The notes under the pieces were generated by a model. It was not told the origin of the DNA and did not search any database. It worked only from the letters and a program-made list of their open reading frames with translations. Shown here piece after piece: positions 22,244 to 33,631 of a stretch of 64,000 nucleotides of DNA. This DNA is from Thuidium tamariscinum (Eukaryota; Streptophyta; Bryopsida; Hypnales; Thuidiaceae). Each line of letters begins with the position of its first letter. Position 1 is the stretch's first letter. The DNA lies in the NCBI GenBank assembly GCA_947034885.2, contig OX344752.2, forward strand, positions 2,232,001 through 2,296,000, read 5' to 3'. The position numbers and the translations under genes are program-made.

Positions 22244-24208
22244 ATGGGAGGGGGGAGGACACAATGGGAACCCTGGTACAGGCTACAAGAGGATGGGAAA
22301 GTGGAATGCAAGTTCTGCAAAACGAAGATTAGTTACCGCAAGGATCGCTTGCTTTTCCACTTGGGTTATAGACGAAATGACACCCTCCCCGGAGTGAGAA
22401 TGTGCAACAAGGCCAGTGCAGCAGTGAAGGCTATGTTTTTCAATTGTGGGGGGAATGTTCCTACGGTCTCCGAAGACGAAGAGGAACATGATGTGGAAGT
22501 GACATCACCGTCATCGAATCCAACGAGGGTGGTACGTGATCAAGAATTACCCAATGCTTCAATCTCAATTAGTGGAGGGGGAGGAAATACTTTGGGCCAA
22601 AATTCTCAAGTTCGATCATCAGAGGCGCCTGTCCCTTCTTCGACCCATAGTCGACCGCTGAGGCAATTATCCGTACAAGAAGGGATGGACACATCCAAAA
22701 AGCAAGTACTAGACAAGAAGTGGGCGAAGTTTTTCTACGAAGAAAATATCCCATTCAATGTGGTGAGACACCCCGCTTTTGTGGATGCCGTGAAGTCAAC
22801 CTCCGAGTCCAGAGTTCTTTACAAACCTCCACCTTACAATGCCATACGTACGAAGCTCATGACATCAACAAAGGAGGAAGTGGCTGCACTGGTAGCGGAG
22901 AAGACAAGGGGGCCTATCCACAAGTACGGTGTCACTATATGTTTTGACGGATGGGACAATGTCAGCCATCGGCCATTGATCAATGTAATGTTGTCGTGCA
23001 CGAGTGGAGAAGTATTTTTGGGATCGGTGGACACTACAGGCGAAAGCAAAGACGCTGTTTATGTGGCTAATCGCATGATCGATTACATTGACGCGGTGGG
23101 GGGACAGAATGTGGTGCAAGTTTGTACGGACAATGCGCCAAACATGCGTTTGGCTGGTACTCAAATTACTCGCGAATTCCCTCACCTATATTTCCAAGGT
23201 TGTTCCGCGCATGCACTTGACCTTCTACTTGAAGATTGGGGCAAGCAACTTTGGGTGGTCAAAATGGTGAAGAAAGCAAAATCAATCATAAAATTCATTC
23301 GCACGCATCACATGCCACTCGCCATTTTCCGACGACATTCTCCTAACCTCATGTTGAAGAATCCCATTGAGACACGTTTTGCGACCATGTTCCTCATGAT
23401 CGAGCGTTTGGCCGAGGTCAAGGAAGCTGTGAAATCTACAGTCCATGATCCGCAGTGGAACGAATATGTGAGGTCCTCGGACGCTGCAATACACAATAAG
23501 GCAGAAAAGGTTCGACGTAGGGTTCGAAAGGACGAGTTCTGGAGGAGGTGTCTCAACTTTGTGCATATGGTAGAGCCTGTGTTGGTGGCTCTTCGAGAGT
23601 TTGATGGAAAACATCCGGTCATGGGCAAAGCATGGATCGTGATGAAGAAGCTAGAAAAGCATGTTTTGGCTTTGAGGAATCGACCATTTTCATTGGAGGC
23701 AAATTATGCGGATCGTACTGAATACGCGTTTTACGAACGATGGGATTTGATGAAGACCGATTTGCACTACGCAGCTGCCCTGCTCAATCCATTCCTCCTT
23801 GATGAAATTGTACTAATAGACGATAACGAGGCAAAGGAGGCCATTCTTAGAGTACTACGCAAATTGGCAGTTGGAGGGTTGGGATATGCAACTGCTTTGT
23901 TTGAGTACCAATCCTTTTGAGACCGCCGAGGCATGTTCGCTGGACTTCCCGATGTGAATACTTTGAATTTGGAGCCGCATGAATGGTGGGATCTTCTCGG
24001 AGCCGGTGCTCATACGCTTGCACCTATTGCAAGAAGGATCCTCGCACAAGTATGTTCTGCATCATCATGCGAACGCAATTGGAGCATGTATTCATTTGTC
24101 CACAGCAAGTCTCGCAATAGATTGACATCTGAGCGCGCGGAGGAATTGGTTTACATTTATACCAATTCGAGGACTCTCAGGGAAAGGGGTGCGGCGGATG
24201 CAGCATGA
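22244..24208 (+). pseudogene. hAT transposase, BED finger + DUF659 + hAT dimerisation region, one premature TGA
   Basis: The protein should cut and re-insert the element. From the ATG at 22244, a BED-type zinc finger uses Cys22, Cys25, His39 and Cys54. The DUF659/RNase-H-like core starts near residue 145. The likely catalytic Asp residues are 235 (in CFDGWD) and 296 (in CTDNAPN), and the Glu is 610 (in SSCERNWS). The C-terminal dimerisation motif (RNRLTSERAEELVYI) lies just before 24208. A TGA at 23918-23920 separates the core from the Glu and dimerisation part. The frame is otherwise open, and CGA to TGA would explain the stop. An in-frame ATG at 22133 would add 37 residues, but a likely intron (22160-22217) puts it out of frame, so 22244 is preferred. 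Confidence 0.88.
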
Positions 24209-25405
24209 TGGTACACTAAGAATATGTTGTCCGAAGATTCCATGACAACCGAATCAGATGGCTTGGATCGTGGTTCGGTTATGTCAGATGCTAACAATGA
24301 TGACTCAGACGACAGTTCCAATGGCGATGATGATCCACCATTTCGGCCTTTGGGTGAAAGGCAAGAAAGGGGTCCCCTAATTGACGAGTCCGTATTTGAC
24401 TTTGATGGCGCGGATAATGATGGAAATGACCACGGGGGAGATGAGGATGGAAATGACAACGGGGGAGACGAGGGTGGAAATGACAACGGGGGAAATGATG
24501 GCAGTCCGTCATGGATGCCATGTACATCGATTGTGGGGTCAAGTGGTGGAAATCAAAACGAAGGGGTTGAAGCCCCACCTTCGCCGGTTATAGGGCCGAT
24601 TGAAGAAGAAATGCGTACCCGGAGACATGAACATGTCGTTGTGGTAGAAAGACAAGGCGAAGATGAGGTCGTTGCCACAGATCCCCCAGTGGTGCGGAAC
24701 ACTCGTAGCCACAGATCCCCCATTGGTGTCGAGATAGACTTTCGCACATTGCGTCGAGACACGATCGGCGTGCGACTACAAGCGCCTAGCTTGGATGATC
24801 CACCCGTCCAAATTTCAGCACGGCCTTCATCTTCTAGAGTCCGCCCCAACCAAGAAACTCCATCAGTCAGTACACGATTGGCCGGTCTCTTCCCAACTCT
24901 AAATATGACCGAGTGAAGGAATGCACCTCCATCCTCAGAACAACCCGTTGCACCGCCTACACGCACTACTAATCGACGCCCGCAGCCACGTGAAGAAGGC
25001 CCTACCAACGAACGAGTGAGTAGAAGAACACGTAGAAGGCTAAGAAGGGAAGAAGCAGCGAGTATACCATTTCTCCGCGAAGGTCTTCTCCCTGAACCGA
25101 CGGGGCCCAGTGTGGATACCACTGGAGATGGAGTAGGGGGGCGAACAATCCGCAAATTGGCTTCTATAGAAGGTGAAGGCTCAGACAGCCCTGACAACTC
25201 ACCAAGCGAAGTCGGTAGGGCAACGTCCAATCATGATGATGAATCCATGGGTCCTAGTATAGGTGAAGATGGTGAAGTTCCGGGAGATAGTGATTATAGA
25301 GGGACTCATAGAGGTCCTCCACCTACACCTCAAGACAATCAAGCAACCACGCGAGAGGCTGCTGCAAGGAGCATGGCTCTTAATCGTACACGTGCAAGAC
25401 GTTGA
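24209..25405 (+). CDS. in-frame acidic then Arg-rich extension after the transposase
   Basis: The transposase frame stays open beyond TGA 24206-24208 for another ~400 codons, broken only by TGA 24914-24916 and ending at TGA 25403-25405. The first part is very acidic and includes a ~33-bp tandem unit (about 24415-24505) encoding Gly/Asp/Asn-rich repeats. The later part is Arg/Pro-rich. It may be a C-terminal tail of the transposase lost by C to T changes at CGA codons, or a second ORF. No family recognised. Confidence 0.5.
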
Positions 25406-25790
25406 GAGCATCTAGGGAAAAAAATGTCTCCATGTCATCTTATGTAATATTGTGTAAGGCTGAATACCTTGCATGTGAAATTCGGCATTAATTATAAATA
25501 CTACCCATGCTTCCTGTGCTCATGTAAGGCGCATGGGTAGAAATTTTTTATCTTCACATGTCACAAATTCTACAACGCAACAACGGATCCATTTATGCAT
25601 ATTTGTCCCAAGAAATGGAAATATTTGCTTTGTCGTTTGCCATGTGTTCTATACTCTTAAATTTGGATTCATTCTTCGAAGCTGGTTACCTACATGCTTG
25701 GATATTTTGAGATCATTATGGATTTTGCCATGTACAAGAAAACAAATGTAATCTGGAATATGGAGAAAATGATTGAAAGTACTGAATTAA
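25406..25790. other. 3' region after the transposase frame
   Basis: No gene seen. The sequence becomes AT-rich after 25420 and probably includes the polyadenylation region of the transposase transcript. Confidence 0.4.
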
Positions 25791-26709
25791 CCCCTAAAGG
25801 ACCAAGAGTCCCCTCGGGGAACTTTAAGAATTAGGGCAGGTACTTGTGACTTCAATTTTTAATGAATTTTATTGAAATTTTCACATAAGATAAAAAAACT
25901 GATTAGCTCCGTGGAAATATTCATTTTTTTTCAATTGGTGATCGGGAGCAAAAGTTATGCCATCATAAACATAATTTTTATGTTGCCGGGCAAAAAAAAA
26001 ATCTACAGAAACTTCAAAATTAAAAAAATAATTTTTTTTTCTTATAGATTATATTTTTGTCTACAAGTAAAGCTTTGATTCATTCCATTTGGATTAGTAA
26101 TGTGAAAGTTATGAACAATCTTGTTTTTCGGGCAATCTAAGCATCTTCTTGAAAAAATAACTTCTAGGATTCATTTGTGAATGCAATTTCCACAATTTAA
26201 AAAAAAAAATTGTTGGACAAGGTTGATTTTGTTTTCTAGAACAATCTCACCATTGGGATTATTGTGTTTCAATTCCATCTATGAGGTATTTGCAATTTAG
26301 TTTTTCTTTCAATCTTGGACCTACATCTACTTGACAATTTTTTAAAGAATGACAAAAAGTCTTTATTTTGTGAATTTTTTTTCCTAAGCTCTTAGCTCAA
26401 TTTCTCAATAAAAAAAAATTTAATTCAAGGTCTGTAGTGCAAAAAGATTACATAAATGGAGGACAAAGTCATTTGAAGTTGCAAACTAGAGTTTAAGAAA
26501 ACTTTGTTTTCCAACTTTGAATGCTCATATCTTCCTATCTATACGGTCAAACTTCATGAAATTTTCACCACATCATCTTAGTTAAGTAAAGTTCAAGATC
26601 CTATGGTTAGATTCTAAAAATTTAGTTTTTTGTTTTTCATGGATGAATGGAACAAAAATGGCAGTTTTGAGTGGTTTTGGGTTGAAAAACGGCCGTGGTC
26701 CTTTAGGGG
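25791..26709. mobile_element. TTAA-flanked, piggyBac-like MITE nested in the hAT element
   Basis: Perfect 14-bp terminal inverted repeats (CCCCTAAAGGACCA and TGGTCCTTTAGGGG) are directly flanked by TTAA at 25787-25790 and 26710-26713. It has 919 bp, is AT-rich and has no transposase frame. A diverged relative is at 6145-6979. It lies between the tail-to-tail transposase and kinase-like genes. Confidence 0.75.
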
Positions 26710-26925
26710 TTAACATGGCATTAAGTCCAAAATTTACGAAGGGACAGAACTACTCACAAATCCACTCATCGGAATCATACTCGAATGGAACAAAAAGATT
26801 TACATATATTTATTTCAAAAAGGAGTTAGTACAAAATTTAGTGACGCAAAGTTCGTGGACTATACTGTGGTAAAAGCAAGTACTAAGGTACGTCTACGAT
26901 TACATTGCCACTAAAATACTATTCT

Positions 26926-28587
26926 CTAATCTTCATTCCTTGCTTGTTCTTGTAGAAGTGCTTGCTCCTTGCGGGCCTCGCGGTAGCAATCCACGGGTGG
27001 AGTCCAAAATAAGGGGGCGCTACTAATTCGTCCCACGGCGTACGTTACCGTGCGTCGTTGTAGTGGGTCCTCTTTGCACAATTCGCCCAATGTGGCTTGA
27101 AATGTACCAAACGCTGTATGGTCGGGAAGCATTTGCGTGTTTTCGCGGTCTTTCTTCCATATCTTCTCCGCAAGCTTCCCAACAGCATATCCGTCTGTAT
27201 GTATACTAACACACGGTGCCCCATCTGCACGAGTGGGGGATACCGAAGTGCCCGCCTCTCCAGGAACATACATCAATTCAGGGGCCACCCACCAACGTTT
27301 GTGACGTGTAGCCCGCATTTGGCTTGCACATTGAAACTGGTACAAAGAATGGGTTTCTTCATTGATACGACTAGCCATTCCCCAATCACATAGCCCAATC
27401 CACATTGTTCGCCCATCATCATTCGGAAAATGCAACATGATGTTTTCTGGCGTGATGTCGTTGTGGAGCACCGAAGATTGTTGCACCACATCCACGATGC
27501 AAATTAACGCCCATGCAAGCTCGGTGCGGTTTCTACGATAAGCCAAGAGTCTTTTGGCTTCTTGCATCGTCTGTGGAGTTGCATGGTAGGCAAGCTCCCT
27601 GATCTCAGCATAATCTCGGTTTTTCTAGTCTAATGCGAACATGGCTCCCAATGTTCCTCCATTCCACCATTGAGAATAACACTCCATGGTCATGTCATTT
27701 ATAGCAAAAAATTTTATGACCCCTGGATGATTACATGGACAAACCAAAGCCTCGATGGACAACTTCTCCCGCGACTTCTTCAATTGATCCACATATAGGA
27801 CTGTCTTGCCCGCCAATTCCATCGTGGGGGGAATGTGCCTTGAATTTTGGAGGCTCACTTTACGCACCCTCCCGTGCCCCCCTTGTTTGTTGTGGCCTGA
27901 CAATGGAACCACCACCACTCTTTGTTCAAGAAATACCACTCCTCCCGCACCCGCTTGGCCTAGGGACAAGCTTTGGCTCTACTGAAACCATGGGGCAGAG
28001 CGGATATTGCTGGAAGACAGCGCTTGCATTGCGTCATGCCACCAATACACCTTTTTGTGCAACAAATGCAATGCTTGTTGCTTCGGCGCTACATCTCGTT
28101 TGAAGCCCTTTATCGATGCGGTGACTTGGGCGATGTTGAAAACACAAGTTTGCACTTGTTCGTCAAGCCAACGACGGAAGTGTTCCTTTGTGCGATCTTC
28201 AAGCCACTCATCCTCGCCCATTGTTGTCCAAAACATGTAGGTGAATTTTTTTTTAATTGTCTCCACCCCTTGCAATCCACGCGAGATGTAGGTCGTATTC
28301 AATTGAGCAATCGTATATTGCTCTAGAAAATCCAATGCCACTTCCTGCACTTTCCTGGTCGCAACCTTCCTTGGCCAGTCGTCTGTATTCGTAGCCTTGT
28401 GCCTCCGCCTGCTCTTTTTTTTCTTGGCCCCCGAAGATTCTCCTCCAGCCGCACCACCGACCCCTTCTCCGGCCAATACTGCCTCCGATACGCAGTCAAT
28501 GGATTCTGGAGACTGCTCACCAACAGGATCTCCGATGCCTGAAAACCACTCATCAACCTTGCGCTTCGATGCACCTCGCGCGTCCAT
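26926..28587 (-). pseudogene. protein-kinase-like gene in the hAT element, two premature TAGs
   Basis: A frame of 553 residues from ATG 28587, open except for TAG at 27979-27981 and 27625-27627. Residues 1 to about 200 form an unrecognised helical N-terminal region with a Lys/Arg-rich patch. A kinase-like fold follows: a Gly-rich loop near 236-246 (GGHGRVRKVSL), a catalytic-loop equivalent HNDITPEN at 375-382, DWG at 401-403 in place of DFG, and APE at 435-437. The catalytic Asp377 and metal-binding Asn382 are present, but the Lys expected two residues after the Asp is Thr, so activity is uncertain. The ATG follows an AG acceptor (intron about 28589-28640). It is likely cargo, as kinases are not part of the hAT machinery. 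Confidence 0.75.
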
Positions 28588-28781
28588 TCTGAAAAAAAAT
28601 ATGCGATGGTAAAACCAAGGAATTAGGGTTCAGTACTCACAAATGTGAAAACTATCCCCCCTTCCTCAGCCGAGCCTCCTCGCAAGCACCCGCGCTCCCA
28701 AGCAAGGACTGCAACCAATCCAGGGCAAGAAAGCACCGTCAGAGCAGGAGAGACTCGTGCAAAGTGAAGGACCTAGCCCAC

Positions 28782-29240
28782 CTTATATAGTCGTTGGCGA
28801 GCCATCGCATGGACGGCCGATCCGTCCAAGGAACTCGAAAGCCGTCGAGGGGTGTCGGGAACTCCGAGACCGTCGAGGGGACGCGCTGAAGCCGTCGAGG
28901 GGAATGTCGAGGACGATGAGGCCGTCGACGGGACGCACCCATCCGTCCCGGGAATTTCGAAGCCGTCGTGGGGACCGTTGAGGAACTGCGAGACCGTCGA
29001 GGGGACGCGCTCGCCGTCCTCAGAATTTGGAAGCCGTCGAGGGGAATGTCGAGGACGATGAGGCCGTCGACGGGACGCACCCATCCGTCCCGGGAATTTC
29101 GAAGCCGTCGTGGGGACTGTCGAGGAACTACGAGACCGTCGACGGGACGCACAAGCTGTCCTGGGAATTCGGGGGTCCGTCGTGGAACGAGGCCGTCCAC
29201 GCGACCCCACAGGGCGTCCGGGAATTCTGAACCATTAAGG
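28782..29240 (-). promoter_or_regulatory. promoter of the kinase-like gene: TATA box and GGCCGTC tandem cluster
   Basis: On the minus strand CTATATAAGG (28781-28790) is a good TATA box about 200 bp before the ATG. Upstream of it, to 29240, lies a GC-rich array of GCCGTCGA-type units. A ~142-bp block is duplicated there (for example GCCGTCGACGGGACGC at 28921 and 29063). The motif is shared with the hAT ends and with the tract before the RING gene. Confidence 0.65.
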
Positions 29241-32200
29241 GGATCGTCGGGGAAGCACAGGGCGGTGAAGATGCCAACGAAGACTTAATGGCAAGCCTCG
29301 TGCAACTGAAATTCCTCTACAAGGTAATAAGGTAACAGGCCAGAAACCACCCATCTAAGGGCTGACACTGAATTTTGAGAAGGTCAAAAACCCAGCCTAA
29401 AGCCCTTGCCCAACCGAGGGTTTAGGATTTAGGGTTTAGGATTTAGGGTTTAAGTTCCTTTTTACTTTTGCGTAAATGAGGGTAAAATGTCTAGTTTAGT
29501 AATTTAATAACTTAAGAAGTGCATTATAATTTGTATTCGGTAATTGATCTTTATTTTCCTAGCGTCAATCTAATTTTGCAAATTTTGAAGTAAATAAAAG
29601 AAATAACATGAAATGATTAAACTTATTGGTTCTAGTCTAAACACATACCTCTTCGGTTGATGCGTATCCGTTCTCAGTTGTGTCGTCAAAAAGCTCTACT
29701 TCCTCCCTTTCCATCTAATTTCATTCTCCCCCGTAAATTTAGGAAATAGGAGCTAATTTTAATAATTTAATCCGGCTTAATTAGCATTTGCTATTTGATG
29801 GTCACACTATAACTCCTTGAGGAACTTAAATCATTTCCGTACAATGACTTTGCCTAAATCTAATTCAAGCGTACATACATCTATTTTACAAAATGGGGTC
29901 ATATAAAATGCCTAATTGAATTCTTCAACCCAATTATATTGTTGTAACTTACTAGGAATCTAGGATGTATTTTGGTATGAAAGATGTGCATATGGATGTT
30001 TCCTACATATCTCCTCTTTGCAAATTAATGCTAATTCATCACCAATGTTTTATAATCAATTATCATGCTAAACCATGAGTTTTGAATGAAACAATTCACC
30101 AAAAACTGAATTTGACTTATGTGAAATCCACATTTGGTATGCTTGATTATATTATGCAAAATTCGTTTCAATGGCAGAATTGGATGATCCTAAACTTGTT
30201 GGTGGGTAGTGTGTAATGTACACGGCTAAAATTTTACATTGCCTTCCAATGCTTCATCTCATATCGAGAATGGCTGAAGTGATGGACCCTAAATTTTAGA
30301 AGTTGCCCTACGGATATGTAGGGATTTAAACTTCTCAATTTTAAATACGGGAGCCACCCGACTAGGCATGTATTTTTTAGGAAATTAGATTAGTACTACA
30401 TGTACATATTAGTATATTACTATATTGCATAATATTCTGGTCATGTAGTCATGTACTCTACTTATGAGTTATGAAACTATGAGTTATGAAAGTATAAGTG
30501 AATGGCGAGCACTAATTAGGAGTTTAGGACGGGGGCACTGGCAAGCAAGACTCCGTTAGTGGGCACCAACCAATTTTCAGAATTCAGACTCTTCTACGGA
30601 ACCCTAAACCGCTCTAATCCTCTCTTTGCCGAAGTGTATGATAAACCCTAGAAGAAAGAGTTAGAATTCCGCAAGTGTGTTAATGGTTTGAACCAAAAAA
30701 ACACGTCAAAGGGTTAAAAAAGTTACCCCAAAAAAATATAGAAAGGGTTTGGAAAGAAATTGTCGAGCCCTGTTCGAATAAAAAAAATGTGGAAATGGGT
30801 TGGAAAAAAATGTGGAAATGGTTCAATTAAAAAAAATAGGGAAAAGGTTTGAATCCCCAAAATGGAAGTGGTGTGAATAAAGCAAAACGTTAATGGTTTC
30901 GGGTGTTGGGCAAAAATATATAGAAGGGATTTGGACCAAAAAATGGGTTAATGGATCGACTAAAAAAATATGGAAATGGTTCGGTTTGGAAAAAAATGTG
31001 GAAATGGTTTGAATAAAAAAAATGGGAATGGTTTGAATAACAGACTCGGGGATTCACACCCCTTATCTTTTGGTAACCACGTGCGATAATGGGGTATTTA
31101 ATGGGGGGGTATTTATGTCCTTCTCATGTTTTTTTCCCTCCCTATTAGTAGAAATAAAGCTACCGGAGTGTATTTTAGAGTACCCTATTTTCTTTTGTAA
31201 ATTCTTTGAAGGACTATTTTTGAACACCCTATTTTTTTTCTACATTTCATAATTACAAAATATTGAGAAGATCAAAAACATTGTATACAAGGAAACATGT
31301 CAGCTTCAAGGATTTTGATGAACTAAGAACATGGTGAAACGCACAGCATATGCTATCTATGTGCCACTAAAGAGTTTGAAAATCAAAAATCAAAGCTACA
31401 ACTATTTATATTTCACCATTTATAAGAAAACAAAGCACACAATAGAGAAATTAAACTATAGTATACAATCCTATTACAATATTTAAAACCAATTTAAAGG
31501 CACAAGAGCATATTCACATTCATTTATATAATAAGAAAACTTAGGGAATTTAATAAGCCGATTGTGTTTAAAAACACAAGTATCAATAAGTCTGCAAATC
31601 CATTCTAACATCTAAAATGAAGAAGTTCAAGGACCTCTTGCTCTCAAATCAACTATTATGGTAGGAAGCTCACAAGGAGGTTCATAAACTATGCAGGCTT
31701 TTTTATCTGCCTAATAGGACTATAGGAGGGTCTGAATTGGAAAGCTCATTGTGAGGAAACTAATTGTGGATTATATTGAAGCATGCTAAGATTTGATTTT
31801 TACTATATGAATGGATGGTTTTAGAGTTACAATGGATTCAATCGTAACTAAGTGTACTTATAGGTGTCTACTAATTTTATTCAAAATAAAAAATGGTTGT
31901 TAAACTACCTTCTTTCAAATGTGAAATTGTTTTGAAATAATGATTAATTGAAGAATTCATTTCAGTTTTTGAAAGGGACACATTTAGAAACCATTTCAAA
32001 CCATTTTTTACATGTTGCATTACTAGTTTTTGAACCAAACCAGATTCTTTTAGAAACTGTGCATGTATAGATTTTCAAGGCTTACTGATCACAAATAGGG
32101 TCCTATGACAAATTGTGTTTGAAAATTCATAATTAATTCAATTTTTCTTCCAAAAAATATGAAACAACTTGTATTAGATTCCTCATCTATTTCTCCTTGA

Positions 32201-32639
32201 CTGAAAAATAAACTAAAAATATTTTCATCTAAAGACATACACGAAAAAGGCAAATCAACTCTTAATTTAAATAAGTGCAATCTTTGCCTCCTACCATGCA
32301 TACATGGCTAACACACTTGTCACAATCATGAATCCCAAAAAAGTTTAAAAAGAAATACAAGATCTGAATGAGTCACACACTTGTCACAACCATGAATGAA
32401 TCCCAAAATTTTTTAAAAAGAAATGCAAGCTGTGAATGTTAACTCACTGAGCTCCAATAAAAATTACAGTATACAGGTACTGCATTGGCAATCTTCACCA
32501 GTTCACCCACATTAAAATTCTGCTGTCTTACAGCTTATTGCATCTCAACTGCCTAAATGAATACCAATTGCGTAATTGGATCCTGGCTGTCTAATTGGAT
32601 TCCACCTGCCTAATTGAAATTCAGTATATATTGTAGCCA
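29241..32639. other. gene-free interior of the hAT element
   Basis: There is a TTTAGGG-like tract at 29418-29454 (alternating TTTAGGG and TTTAGGA), AT-rich sequence, and at 30670-31040 a run of 'tggaaatggtttgaat' units that is the inverse of the repeat at 36350-37660. No supported coding frame or RNA gene. Confidence 0.5.
30670..31040 (+). repeat. GGTTTGAAT/AATGTGGAAATGG repeat, inverse of 36350-37660
   Basis: Irregular units such as AATGTGGAAATGGTTTGAAT recur about eight times. The complement of the same unit (ATTCAAACCATTTCCAT) fills 36350-37660. The two blocks are therefore inverted copies of one low-complexity family inside the hAT element, flanking the RING gene. Confidence 0.7.
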
Positions 32640-33430
32640 CCTATTGGGCCCGTCCAGGACCTGGGCAGGCCGTCACGGGGACGGAGGGCGTCCCTAAAAC
32701 CGTCCAGGAAGACGGGCCCGTCGAGGACGGCCAGGGAGGACTGACCCCTCTATTGCCCCTTTTTTACCCTTGCAGAAAACCCTGGAATTTCTTTTATTTT
32801 TCACACAAATTCTTTTTTGCAAATTCTGAATTCTTATTTGGAATCAGAGACCTCGATTTAGCTAGGGGACTTGTTGAAATCTAAAATTTAATCGGCACAA
32901 AATAGGGGGGAATTTTTTACATTTACCCTCCGGAGGGGCAATAGAGGGGTCAGTCCTCCCTGGCCGTCGAGGACCTGGGCAGGCCGTCACGGGGACGGAG
33001 GGCGTCCAGAAAACCGTCCAGCAACACGGGCCCGTCCAGGACCTGGGCAGGCCGTCTGCAACGAATTTGGGCCACGGGCCGGAGCGTCGACCTGTCCGGG
33101 CAGGCTGTCCACAGCGGAACAGTGGCCGTCCAAGACCACGGGCAGGCCGTCACGAAGAGCCATTTTGGGCCATCGAATTTGTAATTCGGCGGAGTAATTA
33201 TGGATTTTCGAACTCATGAGTGTTTTCGAACTCGTTGACGGCGCCGGACCTGTGGACGGCCTCTGTGACGTCATCCCGAAGTTGTCGACGGCCTCCCGAA
33301 CCTCCGTCGACGCTCCCTGGACGCCCCAGCCGTCGATGGCCGTCCGCATCAACGGCTCCAGGTAGTGCATGGCGATGTGATTAGACACAAATTAACACTC
33401 CTAACGAGGCTTGGTAATGGGGAGTATAAA
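32640..33430 (+). promoter_or_regulatory. promoter of the RING gene: GGCCGTC cluster, small foldback, TATA box
   Basis: GGCCGTC-type motifs lie at 32640-32730 and 32963-33360. GAGTATAAATCCC near 33422-33434 supplies a TATA box about 200 bp before the ATG at 33632. The cluster is split by a 231-bp inverted-repeat element, and the block 'aggacctgggcaggccgtca' occurs on both sides of it (about 32655 and 32970). Confidence 0.6.
32732..32962. mobile_element. 231-bp foldback/MITE with perfect 28-bp inverted ends
   Basis: The ends are CAGGGAGGACTGACCCCTCT... and its exact inverse over 28 bp. The interior is AT-rich and non-coding. The ends start with CAGGG as in hAT elements, but I could not find a convincing 8-bp flanking duplication, so the family is uncertain. 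Confidence 0.6.
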
Positions 33431-33631
33431 TCCCAAATTCAGCCACAATTAACCTTGCTTTCTCTCTTGAGTTGCTCTGTCCTAGCTTGAAAAAAGCTTT
33501 GCATTGCAATTCGGGAGGAAGTCAAGCATTTGGCTATTGCTTTGCCACATTCCAGTTGCCCTCACGCAATAGGAGGCAGACATAGTCATCTGTACATACA
33601 CATCCGTGTTGTGGCATTGTGTGCAGGTACT

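Noticed and set aside
21591..29300. Two separate hAT elements, one ending at the 29240 GGCCGTC block
   Set aside because: No CAGGG terminus or 8-bp duplication was found near 29240 or 32640, while the outer ends share a perfect duplication. One large element fits better.
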